DNA of 64,000 nucleotides, taken from positions 45,895 through 109,894 of the forward strand of contig JBCDLX010000019.1 in the NCBI GenBank assembly GCA_038744785.1. The letters run 5' to 3'. The notes beneath the pieces were generated by a model. That model searched no databases and had not been told where the DNA came from. It saw nothing but the letters and a program-made list of their open reading frames with translations. The position numbers and the translations under genes are program-made. Positions within the stretch are counted from its first letter, which is position 1. Each line of letters starts with the position of its first letter. This document shows positions 1-9,266 of the stretch, piece by piece. The stretch is from Ovoidimarina sp038744785. GTDB taxonomy: Bacteria; Pseudomonadota; Alphaproteobacteria; Rhodobacterales; Rhodobacteraceae.

Positions 1-1
1 C

Positions 2-1147
2 ATCGCGATTTGGCAGCTTGAGTTTAGTGATTGGGAAGATCCCCTAGGCATCGCTGGCCTTTTCGAGTGGGATCCGAGTCGTGTTTGGCTCTACGAGTAC
101 ACCGCGATTTGCTACGCCCTGTTTGTTCTGTTCTGGTTGAGGCATACATCGCACAAATGGGCGAAATGGTCGGTCGCCGGATCAGCGCTTATCGTTTTTG
201 CAACCTGGTTTCAGGTCCAGCTTGACGTGATGATTAACGAGTGGTTCGGCACGTTCTACGATATGGTTCAGCAGGCGCTTGCCGAACCAGGTGCTGTGGA
301 CGCCGAAGACTACTACAATCAACTCGCGACATTTCTGAAGATCGCGATGGTGTTCATTATCACTGCGGTTTTGGTGGCGTTCTTTACCTCGCATTATGTG
401 TTCCGGTGGCGGACGGCGATGAACGATTACTACGTGTCGCTTTGGCCTAGGATCAGACACATCGAAGGCGCATCTCAGCGCATCCAGGAAGACACGATGG
501 CTTTCGCCCGGATCATGGAAGGCCTTGGGTCCCGCTTTATCGATGCGATCATGACGCTTCTTGCGTTTCTTCCCATCCTTTGGGGCCTGTCGTCATACGT
601 GACCGAACTTCCGATTGTGGGCGAGGTGTCCCAGGCATTGGTGTTCGTTGCGATCTTGTGGTCTGTTATCGGAACCGCGCTCTTGGGGCTTGCTGGCTGG
701 CGACTGCCGGGGCTTGAGTTCCGCAACCAGCGGGTCGAAGCGGCGTTCCGAAAGGAGCTGGTTCTTGGCGAAGACAACGAGGAACGCGCGCGCCCGCCAA
801 CCCTGAGCGAGCTTTTTGGTAACGTGCGGAAGAACTACTTTCGTCTTTACCTCAACTACCTCTATTTCAACGTGGTGCGATACTCGTACCTGCAGGCGGG
901 GGTTATCTTGCCCTACATCGCGCTGGGACCCACAATCATCAGTGCCGGCGTGACGCTTGGCGTGATGCAACAGATCCTTCGCGCGTTTCAGCGGGTGGAA
1001 AACTCGTTCCAGTTCCTCGTGATGTCCTGGACGACGATTGTCGAACTGATGTCCATCTACAAGCGCTTGGCGGCCTTCGAACGCGCCATAGCGGGTGACG
1101 AACAGGCTGCGATCGAGTTCGAGGCTGAAAAACCCGCGACGGTCTGA
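2..1147 (+). CDS. SbmA/BacA-like peptide transporter (5' partial)
   Basis: The reading frame is open to the left edge, so the gene starts outside the window; 381 residues are present against about 406 in E. coli SbmA, so some 25 or more are missing. The family is a homodimeric inner-membrane importer of peptides and peptide antibiotics, related to the transmembrane half of ABCD-type ABC transporters but without an ATPase domain and driven by the proton gradient. Seen here are several hydrophobic segments, a conserved-looking DVMINEWFGTFYDM stretch, and charged loops. No ATP-binding motif follows. The internal TTG at 137 is not the real start, because good coding sequence precedes it. Confidence 0.85.
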   Translation: MAIWQLEFSDWEDPLGIAGLFEWDPSRVWLYEYTAICYALFVLFWLRHTSHKWAKWSVAGSALIVFATWFQVQLDVMINEWFGTFYDMVQQALAEPGAVDAEDYYNQLATFLKIAMVFIITAVLVAFFTSHYVFRWRTAMNDYYVSLWPRIRHIEGASQRIQEDTMAFARIMEGLGSRFIDAIMTLLAFLPILWGLSSYVTELPIVGEVSQALVFVAILWSVIGTALLGLAGWRLPGLEFRNQRVEAAFRKELVLGEDNEERARPPTLSELFGNVRKNYFRLYLNYLYFNVVRYSYLQAGVILPYIALGPTIISAGVTLGVMQQILRAFQRVENSFQFLVMSWTTIVELMSIYKRLAAFERAIAGDEQAAIEFEAEKPATV

Positions 1148-1159
1148 GAGGCCTCGCCA

Positions 1160-1189
1160 CCCGCACCGATGGTCGGTTGTTTGTGCGGG
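1160..1189 (+). terminator. candidate hairpin between sbmA-like gene and serB
   Basis: CCCGCAC at 1160-1166 pairs with GTGCGGG at 1183-1189 (7 bp stem, 16-base loop), 13 bases after the sbmA-like stop codon. There is no T-run after it, so intrinsic termination is only a guess. Confidence 0.3.
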
Positions 1190-1289
1190 CGACTTGCCTG
1201 ATTTGTCTAAACAGATACGCGCCGACAGCCACAAAGAATTGGCCCGCGACGGTCTTTCGCAGATCCGACCAAGTCGCTATGGGCAGAAC

Positions 1290-2162
1290 ATGCACATTGC
1301 CACACTTATTGCGCCGCCCGGACGGCTGGACCCCGCCCTTGTCGAAGCGCTTAGCAACGCCTGGGCCGGCGGAGACACCGATTGGCTGTCGCCAGGCGAA
1401 GCAGCGGAGTTTCCACTTGCGGACGTCCCGCAAAACCTGGCCGATGTCTCGGCCGACATTCGCGCCCAGGGTACGGACCTAGTCGTTCAGCCCGCCGAAG
1501 ACCGGCGCAAGTACGTGCTTTTGGCGGATATGGATTCGACCATGATCGGGCAGGAGTGCATCGACGAGCTGGCAGAGGTCGCTGGCGTCGGAGGCGCGGT
1601 GCGCGAGATCACCGCACGCGCAATGAACGGCGAACTGGATTTCGAAGAGGCGCTTTTGGCCCGGGTCGAACTGCTGAAAGGCCTTGATCTGGGCGTGATA
1701 GATACTGTTTTGGCCGAACGGATCACGTTGACGCCGGGCGGACGCACATTGGTCGCGACCATGCGCGCAAACGGTGGGTACGCAGCCCTGGTGTCGGGCG
1801 GGTTTACATCCTTCACCCAGGCGATTGCATCAAAGCTTGGGTTTGACGAAAACCGTGCGAACACGCTTCTGGCAGAAAACGGGCGGTTGACCGGTGATGT
1901 CGCGCGCCCGATCCTTGGGCAGGACGCCAAGGTTGCGGCGTTGATGGATATCTGCGCCCGATTGGGGCTGCCGGAAAGCGCCGTTCTGGCTGTGGGTGAC
2001 GGGGCAAACGACCTTGGCATGATCGCGCGCGCAGGCGCGGGTGTGGCGCTACACGCCAAGCCTGTGGTGGCTGATGCGGCGCCAATTCGGATCGATCACG
2101 GTGACCTTACCGCGCTTCTTTATCTGCAGGGCTATGCGCGGGACGAATTCGTAACCAGCTGA
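1290..2162 (+). CDS. serB: phosphoserine phosphatase SerB
   Basis: Cytoplasmic HAD-superfamily enzyme that hydrolyses O-phosphoserine, the last step of serine synthesis. 290 residues. The HAD motif I is DMDST at residues 80-84 (Asp nucleophile), the SGG motif with its Ser lies near 175, the motif III lysine near 223 and the GDGANDLGM motif near 236. The first 75 residues form the regulatory-type N-terminal domain usual in proteobacterial SerB. The ATG at 1290 is preferred over upstream in-frame codons because the sequence before it (from 1095) overlaps the preceding gene and does not resemble SerB. It converges on mutS with an 18-base gap. No serA or serC is nearby. Confidence 0.95.
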   Translation: MHIATLIAPPGRLDPALVEALSNAWAGGDTDWLSPGEAAEFPLADVPQNLADVSADIRAQGTDLVVQPAEDRRKYVLLADMDSTMIGQECIDELAEVAGVGGAVREITARAMNGELDFEEALLARVELLKGLDLGVIDTVLAERITLTPGGRTLVATMRANGGYAALVSGGFTSFTQAIASKLGFDENRANTLLAENGRLTGDVARPILGQDAKVAALMDICARLGLPESAVLAVGDGANDLGMIARAGAGVALHAKPVVADAAPIRIDHGDLTALLYLQGYARDEFVTS

Positions 2163-2180
2163 CCAATCTTGGACATGTCT

Positions 2181-4829
2181 CTACGCGTCGTCGGAAACAG
2201 ACGCTTTCTTCAACCGGTATATCAGATCCAGGGCTTCCCGTGGCGTAAGGTCGTCGGGATGAACATCTGCCAGCATTTCTGCTGATTTAGACACTGTTTT
2301 CGTCGCGGGCTGCGGGGGCGCGACCGAGAACAGGGGAAGATCGTCAACCAACGACTGCGGCCCGCCCTGACCGTCGCGTGCTCGTGCTTCCAGCGTGTCC
2401 AGAACCTGCCGCGCACGCGCAATTACGGGCGCGGGCAACCCTGCAAGGCGGGCGACCTGCACGCCGTAGCTGCGATCGGCGGCCCCCATCCGAACCTCGT
2501 GAAGGAAGATCACGTCGCCTTTGAACTCTTTGACTGCGACAGTTGCGTTCTGAACGCCCGCAAGAGTTTCCGAAAGCACGGTCATCTCGTGGTAATGCGT
2601 GGCAAAGAGTGCCCGGCACTGGTTCGTCTCGTGCAGATATTCAAGCGTTGCCGAGGCGATCGACAAACCGTCATAGGTGGCCGTCCCGCGCCCGATCTCA
2701 TCCAGGATCACCAGCGCACGGGTATCCGCCTGATTGAGTATTGCGGCCGTCTCGACCATTTCGACCATAAATGTTGACCGACCACGTGCCAGATCGTCCG
2801 ATGCGCCAACGCGGCTGAACAGCTGGCTGACAAGACCGATATGTGCGCGTGTCGCCGGAACGAAACTGCCCGTTTGCGCAAGTAGGGCAATCAACGCGTT
2901 TTGGCGCAGGAACGTGGATTTCCCCGCCATGTTCGGTCCGGTCAAAAGCCAAATGGCTGCCGTGTCTGCGGCGTTTAGGTCACAGTGGTTCGGGATGAAC
3001 GCGTCGCCCGCGCGTGAAAGGGATGCCTCGACCACCGGGTGACGACCGCCTTCAACATCGAATGCGCGGCTGCCATCGACCTCGGGACGCGTCCAGTTTG
3101 AAGTTTCGGCAATGTCGCCCAAAGCGGCGGCAAGATCGATCTCTGCCAGGGCGCGCGCCGCCGTCGAAATCGCCGCTGCATTCTCTAAAATCTCATGCTT
3201 CAAGCTGGAATAGAGCCTCATTTCAATATCCAAGGCCCGCGCGCCCGCGTTCAGGATCTTGGTTTCCATTTCAGATAGATCGACGGTCGTGAACCGTACC
3301 GCGCTGGCCGTCGTCTGACGATGGATGAATGTCTCAGAAAGAGGCGCGGTCATCATCTTCTCGGCATGCGTTGCCGTGGTTTCGATGAAGTAACCAAGGA
3401 CGTTGTTGTGTTTGACTTTCAACGACGAGATGCCGGTGATTTGGGCATAGTCCGCCTGCATCCCGGCGATGACACCCCGGCCTTCGTCGCGAAGGGTGCG
3501 GGCTTCGTCCAATTCCACGTCCGTCCCAGGCGCAATGAACCCGCCGTCCCGCGCCAACAGCGGGGGTTCAGCAACGAGTGCCGCGTCCAGCGCGTCGGCC
3601 AAGACTTCGTGACCTGAAAGGTCGCGCGCCGCGTTTTCGATCAAAGCGGGCATGCGATCGGACAGGCGATCGGCCAACGCGCCAGCTTGTGCAAGACCGT
3701 CGCGGACGGCAGCGAGATCCCTTGGCCCACCGCGATCAAGTGCAAGGCGCGACAGCGCCCTGTCCAAATCCGGGGCCTTGCGCAATGCACCCTGCACATC
3801 CTCGCGCAGCACACGATCTGCAAAGAATGCGCCGACCGCATCGTGCCGCTTGCGGATTAACTCCAGATCGCACGACGGGCTGGCCAGGCGCCGCTCTAAC
3901 AGTCGTCCTCCTGCCGCGGTCACGGTTCGGTCAATTGTTGCCAGAAGCGCGCCGGATCGCGACCCGTCCAATGCGCGCGTGATTTCTAGGTTGCGCCGTG
4001 TGGCGGCGTCTATCGCCATGTTACCGCCGCTGCTTTCACGCACCGGCGGGCGCAGCAGCGGCAGCTTACCGCGTTGTGTGATCTCGATGTAATCGGCGAT
4101 TGCGCCGAGGGCCGCCGTTTCATGGCGGGCGAATCCGCCAAAGGCATCGAGCGACGCGATGTTCCAAAGTGAAAGAAGCCGCTTCTCGCCCGATGTCGAA
4201 TCGAAACTTACGCGCGGGCGCGGCGTGACCGAAGCGCCGACATCAGTGACTATTTCAGCCAGATCTGTCTCTGCACTGTCCAGAATAAGCACCTCGCGAG
4301 GCGCGAGGCGCGCCAGTTCCGCCCCTAGTCTGGGCAGGGAAAGCGACATAACCCAGATCTCACCCGTAGAAATATCGGTCCACGCAAGTGCTGCGTCACC
4401 CCGCACCTCGGCATAAGCTGCCAGAAAGTTGTTCGAGCGCGCATTCAGAAGGGAATCCTCGGTCAATGTCCCCGGCGTCACGAGCCGCGTCACGCCACGT
4501 TTTACGACTGATTTCGATCCTCGTTTCTTGGCTTCCGAAGGGTCTTCAAGTTGCTCGCAAACCGCGACCCGGAACCCCTTGCGGATAAGCGTCAAAAGAT
4601 AGCCTTCCGCAGAATGAACCGGTACGCCGCACATCGGGATATCTTCACCAAGATGCTTGCCGCGTTTTGTAAGCGCGATATCCAAAGCCTGGCTTGCCGC
4701 AACCGCATCATCGAAGAATAGCTCATAGAAATCGCCCATCCGGTAGAACAGCAACGCGTCCGGATATCCCGCCTTTATCTCTATAAACTGCGCCATCATC
4801 GGTGTGACGGCGGCGCGCGGATCGCTCAT
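2181..4829 (-). CDS. mutS: DNA mismatch repair protein MutS
   Basis: Recognises mismatches and small loops and, with MutL, starts strand-directed repair. 882 residues, the normal MutS size. The N-terminal mismatch-binding domain has GDFYELF near residue 32, where Phe and Glu of the F-x-E motif contact the mismatch. The C-terminal ATPase has a Walker A GPNMAGKST near 630, a Walker B with DEIGRGTATYDG near 700 and an ATHYHE motif near 735. The C-terminal tail after 800 is short and ends in a helix like the usual tetramerisation region. It is transcribed divergently from maeB across 196 bases. Confidence 0.97.
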   Translation of the reverse strand: MSDPRAAVTPMMAQFIEIKAGYPDALLFYRMGDFYELFFDDAVAASQALDIALTKRGKHLGEDIPMCGVPVHSAEGYLLTLIRKGFRVAVCEQLEDPSEAKKRGSKSVVKRGVTRLVTPGTLTEDSLLNARSNNFLAAYAEVRGDAALAWTDISTGEIWVMSLSLPRLGAELARLAPREVLILDSAETDLAEIVTDVGASVTPRPRVSFDSTSGEKRLLSLWNIASLDAFGGFARHETAALGAIADYIEITQRGKLPLLRPPVRESSGGNMAIDAATRRNLEITRALDGSRSGALLATIDRTVTAAGGRLLERRLASPSCDLELIRKRHDAVGAFFADRVLREDVQGALRKAPDLDRALSRLALDRGGPRDLAAVRDGLAQAGALADRLSDRMPALIENAARDLSGHEVLADALDAALVAEPPLLARDGGFIAPGTDVELDEARTLRDEGRGVIAGMQADYAQITGISSLKVKHNNVLGYFIETTATHAEKMMTAPLSETFIHRQTTASAVRFTTVDLSEMETKILNAGARALDIEMRLYSSLKHEILENAAAISTAARALAEIDLAAALGDIAETSNWTRPEVDGSRAFDVEGGRHPVVEASLSRAGDAFIPNHCDLNAADTAAIWLLTGPNMAGKSTFLRQNALIALLAQTGSFVPATRAHIGLVSQLFSRVGASDDLARGRSTFMVEMVETAAILNQADTRALVILDEIGRGTATYDGLSIASATLEYLHETNQCRALFATHYHEMTVLSETLAGVQNATVAVKEFKGDVIFLHEVRMGAADRSYGVQVARLAGLPAPVIARARQVLDTLEARARDGQGGPQSLVDDLPLFSVAPPQPATKTVSKSAEMLADVHPDDLTPREALDLIYRLKKASVSDDA

Positions 4830-5025
4830 CTCATCCCCCCGGATGTAGTGTCTGAGAAACGTAACCTACACTTGATCTGGTGGGAAGCCGGGAATCCAGA
4901 AACTTGCAGGTCTTTAACGCGAAAGATGTGGTTGCGGGTTGCCGCGCCTATCAGCAAGGTCGCCCGCTTGACGTCGCTGCGCACGCGGTCTTACCTCGCC
5001 TGCGTCAGGCCACGGGGAGGACGCC

Positions 5026-7281
5026 ATGCCAAGCACAAAGATCCGGCCAGAGGACGCCCTTCAGTTTCACAAAGAGCCACAGCCGGGAAAATGGGAAATC
5101 CAGGCGACTGTTCCAATGGCGACCCAACGGGACCTGAGCCTTGCATATTCACCCGGCGTTGCCGTGCCGTGCAAGGCAATCGCCGAAGCGCCTGAGACCG
5201 CATACGACTATACCAACAAGGGCAATCTGGTCGCCGTCATCTCGAACGGAACAGCGGTGTTGGGACTGGGCAATTTGGGTGCGCTGGGGTCAAAGCCGGT
5301 GATGGAAGGCAAGGCGGTGCTGTTCAAGCGCTTTGCCGATATCGATTCGATCGACATCGAGCTTGATACCGAAGACGTCGACGCGTTTTGTCAGGCAGTT
5401 CGTCTGATGGGGCCGACCTTTGGCGGGGTAAACCTGGAAGACATCAAGGCACCCGAGTGCTTCATGATCGAGCAGCGTCTGAAGGAAGACATGGACATCC
5501 CGGTCTTCCATGACGACCAGCATGGCACGGCCGTGATTTGTGCTGCAGGTTTGATTAATGCGTTGCACCTGACGGGCAAGAAAATCGATGATGTTAAGAT
5601 CGTTCTCAACGGGGCGGGCGCGGCTGGGATTGCCTGTATCGAGCTCTTGAAATCCATGGGTGCGCGCCACGAAAACTGTATCGTCTGCGACACGAAAGGC
5701 GTGATTTACCAGGGCCGAACCGAAGGTATGAACCAGTGGAAATCCGGCCACGCTATCCAGACCTCGGCCCGTAGCCTTGAAGACGCCATGAAGGGCGCGG
5801 ATGTGTTTCTTGGTGTCAGCGTAAAGGGTGCGGTAACCGCCGATATGGTGGCTTCGATGGCCGACAATCCGGTGATCTTTGCAATGGCGAACCCGGACCC
5901 CGAGATCACGCCGGAAGAGGCACACGCGATTCGGGTTGATGCCATCGTGGCAACTGGTCGATCTGACTATCCCAACCAGGTGAACAACGTCCTGGGTTTT
6001 CCATACCTCTTTCGCGGGGCCTTGGACATCAATGCCCGAGCGATCAACGACGAGATGAAAATCGCATGTGCCGAAGCGCTTGCGGCACTTGCCCGCGAGG
6101 ACGTGCCCGACGAGGTCGCCATCGCCTATGGTCGCAAACTGAACTTTGGACGAGACTACATTATCCCGACACCGTTCGATCCTCGCTTGATTCACCGCGT
6201 GCCGCCCGCCGTTGCAAAAGCCGGGATGGACACAGGCGCCGCGCGGCGTCCGATCATCGACATGGAGGCCTATGGCCTGTCTCTCAAAGCTCGGATGGAT
6301 CCGACGGCGTCCATCCTGCAAGGCATTAACGCGCGTGCGCGCAAGGCGCAGGCCAGGATGATCTTTGCAGAAGGGGACGACCCGCGGGTCTTGCGCGCCG
6401 CCGTTGCCTATCAACGCAACGGGTTCGGCAAAGCGCTGGTCGTCGGTCGGGAACCCGATGTGAAGGAAAAACTTGAGGCCGAGGGTCTGGGCGATGCCGT
6501 TCGCGAACTGACGGTGGTGAACGCTGCAAACACCACGGATCTGGAGCTCTACAAGGCGTTTCTTTACAATCGTTTGCAGAGGCAGGGTTTTGACGCCCAA
6601 GACGTGCATCGGCTGGCGGCGCGCGATCGCCACGTCTTTTCCGCGTTGATGCTGGCGCATGGGGCGGGCGACGCCCTTGTGACCGGTGCGACGCGAAAAT
6701 CGGCCCATGTTCTACAACTTATCAACCACGTCTTCGATGCACGGGCCGAGGACGGGGCCGTGGGTGTCACCGCGCTTCTTCATCGGGGCCGGATCGTTCT
6801 GATCGCGGATACGCTTGTTCAGGAATGGCCCGACGAACATGATCTGGCCGACATCGCCGAACGCGGTGTGGAAGTGGCACGGATGCTGGGACTGGAACCA
6901 CGGGTCGCCTTCCTGTCATTTTCGACCTTCGGTTACCCTGTCAGCGAGCGGGCGGAGAAGATGCACAAGGCGCCCCGGGTCCTGGACGATCGCGGCGTGG
7001 ATTTCGAGTACGAGGGAGAGATGACCGTGGATGTGGCCTTAAACGCCCAGGCCGCGGCGGCCTATCCGTTTTCGCGCCTGACGGGCCCGGCGAATGTGCT
7101 GGTGGTGCCGGCGCGGCATTCGGCGTCGATAAGCGTCAAGCTTATGCAGGAGCTTGCAGGTGCCACGGTGATCGGTCCGATCCTGGGTGGGGTCGACAAG
7201 CCCATCCAGATCTGCTCGACGGTCGCTGGTGCCTCGGACATTCTCAACATGGCGGTCCTGGCGGCGTGTAAGGTGGGTTAG
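5026..7281 (+). CDS. maeB: NADP-dependent malic enzyme with phosphotransacetylase-like C-terminus
   Basis: Oxidatively decarboxylates malate to pyruvate, giving NADPH. 751 residues, the long two-part form found in many proteobacteria: residues 1 to about 420 are the malic enzyme part (VFHDDQHGTA motif near 162, dinucleotide-binding GAGAAG near 195), and 430 to the end resemble phosphate acetyltransferase but are generally regulatory, binding acetyl-CoA, rather than catalytic. The ATG at 5026 follows GGGGAGGACGCC, a good ribosome-binding sequence. It stands alone and is followed by hairpins and an intergenic repeat. Confidence 0.95.
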   Translation: MPSTKIRPEDALQFHKEPQPGKWEIQATVPMATQRDLSLAYSPGVAVPCKAIAEAPETAYDYTNKGNLVAVISNGTAVLGLGNLGALGSKPVMEGKAVLFKRFADIDSIDIELDTEDVDAFCQAVRLMGPTFGGVNLEDIKAPECFMIEQRLKEDMDIPVFHDDQHGTAVICAAGLINALHLTGKKIDDVKIVLNGAGAAGIACIELLKSMGARHENCIVCDTKGVIYQGRTEGMNQWKSGHAIQTSARSLEDAMKGADVFLGVSVKGAVTADMVASMADNPVIFAMANPDPEITPEEAHAIRVDAIVATGRSDYPNQVNNVLGFPYLFRGALDINARAINDEMKIACAEALAALAREDVPDEVAIAYGRKLNFGRDYIIPTPFDPRLIHRVPPAVAKAGMDTGAARRPIIDMEAYGLSLKARMDPTASILQGINARARKAQARMIFAEGDDPRVLRAAVAYQRNGFGKALVVGREPDVKEKLEAEGLGDAVRELTVVNAANTTDLELYKAFLYNRLQRQGFDAQDVHRLAARDRHVFSALMLAHGAGDALVTGATRKSAHVLQLINHVFDARAEDGAVGVTALLHRGRIVLIADTLVQEWPDEHDLADIAERGVEVARMLGLEPRVAFLSFSTFGYPVSERAEKMHKAPRVLDDRGVDFEYEGEMTVDVALNAQAAAAYPFSRLTGPANVLVVPARHSASISVKLMQELAGATVIGPILGGVDKPIQICSTVAGASDILNMAVLAACKVG

Positions 7282-7284
7282 TTT

Positions 7285-7372
7285 CGGCGCACCCTTCGGG
7301 CGCGCCTATCGGCCGGGGCAATGCCCCCGGACCCCCAATGAGTATTTTTGCCAGGATGAACGCGCGGGTTAT
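7285..7372 (+). repeat. hairpin pair plus Rhodobacteraceae-type intergenic repeat after maeB
   Basis: Directly after the maeB stop is a hairpin GGCGC-(a)CCC-ttc-GGG-(c)-GCGCC at 7286-7306, then CCGGGGC/GCCCCCGG around 7313-7330 and the string ACCCCCAATGAGTATTTTTG. From memory, a GC-rich inverted repeat followed by ACCCCC, GAGTATTT and a GAAGATGAA-like end recurs between genes in many Rhodobacteraceae genomes, often at 3' ends. Only this one copy is in the window. It probably acts as the maeB terminator. The end overlaps the last codons of msrA on the other strand. Confidence 0.5.
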
Positions 7373-8031
7373 CCGGTGAACGGCGCGGCTTGCCCCCAAA
7401 GCTCTTTCACGCGCTGATCCCGGCCGCAGGCCTGGCGGTAGAATTTATAGGCCGATGCCTTGGTTTTCGGGCCCCGTCTGGTCAGGACAATATCATCCTT
7501 CTTGTAGTAGTCCTGGTGATACTCTTCCGCGACATAGAACGTGTCGGCGTTCAGAATCGGGGTGACAACCTGTTGGCCAAGATCGGCTTCGGCCCGGGCA
7601 AGTGCCTGTTCTGCGAGCGCCCGTTCGGTACCGTCCTGTGCGAAGATCGCCGTCCGGTAGCTTTCGCCCCGGTCGCAGAATTGCCCGCCCGGGTCGGTCG
7701 GGTCGACCGAGCGAAAGAACATGTGCAGGATTTGCGCGTAGCTGATCTGGGATGGGTCATAGGTGATCGCGACAGCCTCGTAGTGCCCGGTTCCGCCGCC
7801 CACGACCTGCTTGTAAGTCGGGTTGTCGACGGCGCCGCCGGTGTAGCCCGACACGACCCCGGTGACGCCCTTCACTTTCTCAAAATCACTTTCGATACAC
7901 CAGAAACAGCCGCCGGCCAGGTACGCTGTGGCGGTGTCGGCCGCTCGGGCCATGGAATGCTGGACCATGATGCCAAGCACGATGGACACGGCAAGAAGTG
8001 CGGTTTTCAGGTTCAGGACAGCATGCGACAT
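7369..8031 (-). CDS. msrA: peptide-methionine (S)-S-oxide reductase MsrA, exported form
   Basis: Reduces methionine S-sulfoxide in proteins. 220 residues from the ATG at 8031, chosen because it gives a clean signal peptide (hydrophobic segment about 8-27, then AARA-like cleavage region) just before the catalytic domain; the frame continues upstream without MsrA similarity. The catalytic motif reads GGCFWC near residue 41, with the nucleophilic Cys followed by Phe-Trp-Cys instead of the commoner Phe-Trp-Gly. EEYHQDYY near 177 is the conserved C-terminal motif. The signal peptide implies a periplasmic enzyme repairing oxidised envelope proteins. It faces maeB tail to tail. Confidence 0.92.
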   Translation of the reverse strand: MSHAVLNLKTALLAVSIVLGIMVQHSMARAADTATAYLAGGCFWCIESDFEKVKGVTGVVSGYTGGAVDNPTYKQVVGGGTGHYEAVAITYDPSQISYAQILHMFFRSVDPTDPGGQFCDRGESYRTAIFAQDGTERALAEQALARAEADLGQQVVTPILNADTFYVAEEYHQDYYKKDDIVLTRRGPKTKASAYKFYRQACGRDQRVKELWGQAAPFTG

Positions 8032-8139
8032 GGCGGATCTCCCTTCTTGAGCAGGCTTTGTTCCCCAGCAGACGAACACTTGCAATTCACCCAGCTGTGA
8101 GGTCACGAACTCGTCAAACACATTACGAAGGAAAGCCCC

Positions 8140-8844
8140 ATGCGGATTGCAATGTGGTCGGGTCCCCGCAACCTTTCGACGGCGATGATGTATGCGTTTG
8201 CGCAACGGACGGATTGTGCCGTTTGGGATGAACCGTTCTACGCCGCGTATTTGCGTGCCACCGGCGCCAACCATCCAATGCGCGACTCGGTACTTGCCAG
8301 CCACGAGGGCGATCCGGCGAGGGTGGCAGCCGCTTGCAGCGGCCCGATCCCCGAAGGATGCGCGCAATTCTATATGAAGCACATGGCGCACCACATGGTC
8401 GATGGCATACCGCTTGACTGGGCAGAGGAGTGTTTAAATGCCCATCTTATCCGTCACCCGGCACGGGTCGTCGCAAGCTACGGGGCGAAGCGCGCACAGA
8501 TGACTTTGGAGGATATCGGCTTCCCGCAGCAGGTCGAAATCTACCGGCGTCTCGGGGGCATTGTGATCGACAGCTTTGATATCCGAGCCAATCCTGGCCG
8601 AGCGCTTGACGCGCTGTGCGCCGCCCTCGGCCTGTCATTCGATCCAGCTATGCTGCAATGGCCAGCCGGTGGGCGACCCGAGGACGGGGCCTGGGCTGCC
8701 CATTGGTACGGTGCTGTCCATCGTTCAACCGGATTTGCCGGCGCCGAAGGACCGCTACCGAAACTCGACGGCGCGGCCGCCGAGCTGGCAAGAGAGGCAA
8801 TGCCCCACTACGACGCGATGCGGGCCGAAGCGCTGGCCATTTAG
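8140..8844 (+). CDS. sulfotransferase-like protein
   Basis: 234 residues. The N-terminal WSGPRNLSTAMMYAF resembles the phosphosulfate-binding loop of sulfotransferase-family proteins (the Sulfotransfer_5 type group often seen beside branched-chain aminotransferases). The middle contains LIRHPARVVASY, similar to the second cofactor-binding motif (R-x6-S-like). The substrate is unknown and the protein may use another activated group. The ATG at 8140 is preceded by AAGGAAAG. The gene diverges from msrA by 108 bases, and its stop codon interlocks with that of the DUF1810 gene (TTAG at 8841-8844). Confidence 0.7.
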   Translation: MRIAMWSGPRNLSTAMMYAFAQRTDCAVWDEPFYAAYLRATGANHPMRDSVLASHEGDPARVAAACSGPIPEGCAQFYMKHMAHHMVDGIPLDWAEECLNAHLIRHPARVVASYGAKRAQMTLEDIGFPQQVEIYRRLGGIVIDSFDIRANPGRALDALCAALGLSFDPAMLQWPAGGRPEDGAWAAHWYGAVHRSTGFAGAEGPLPKLDGAAAELAREAMPHYDAMRAEALAI

Positions 8845-9266
8845 CCGCCGGTTTCCTTGACGGTCGACGCGCAGGGGGCATCCCAGAATGCGCCAAGCAC
8901 GTGGGCAAAGATCGGATCGGAGCCGGGGACGCGCGAAAACAACGTCATGGAGGATCGTAGTTTCATTGCGTCGACCCGGCCCATGATGACATCCGCTGGG
9001 GTGTCGGCATGCCCGTGGACTAGGCGGGCTGCGTCGATCAGGCGAGAGCCAAGGATCGGATGGTGTAGATAGGCAGTCGCCTCTTCCAGATCATGAATGC
9101 CGTAGAGCTGCGACATGTCGGATTGGCCAAGGCTCGCAAGTTGCGGAAAGACAAACCACATCCAGTGGGTGGTCTTCTTCCCGGCTTCAAGTTCTGACAG
9201 CACCTGCGCCCAGACGGTGTCCTGGGCCTCGACGAATAGATCAAACTCGTCGAAGTCATCGTCCAT
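8841..9266 (-). CDS. DUF1810 family protein
   Basis: 141 residues from the ATG at 9266. Recognised by the family pattern: an acidic N-terminus, THWMWFVFPQL near residue 35, YLxHPILGxRL near 65-75 and a DxMKLRSSMTLF segment near 97. The function of this widespread small cytoplasmic family is not known. The start overlaps the argG stop by one base (TGATG), so it is translationally coupled to argG. An in-frame GTG one codon earlier (9269) is also possible. Confidence 0.85.
   Translation of the reverse strand: MDDDFDEFDLFVEAQDTVWAQVLSELEAGKKTTHWMWFVFPQLASLGQSDMSQLYGIHDLEEATAYLHHPILGSRLIDAARLVHGHADTPADVIMGRVDAMKLRSSMTLFSRVPGSDPIFAHVLGAFWDAPCASTVKETGG

Noticed and set aside
137..1147. internal TTG start of the sbmA-like gene
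   Set aside because: The frame continues to the left edge with good coding sequence (IWQLEFSDWEDPLGIAGLF), so the gene is partial and begins outside.
4830..5025. possible riboswitch in the mutS-maeB gap
   Set aside because: No recognisable conserved riboswitch core and no fitting gene downstream; nothing supportable.
5290..6708. 472-codon open frame opposite maeB
   Set aside because: Antisense shadow of a well-conserved GC-rich gene; no family similarity.
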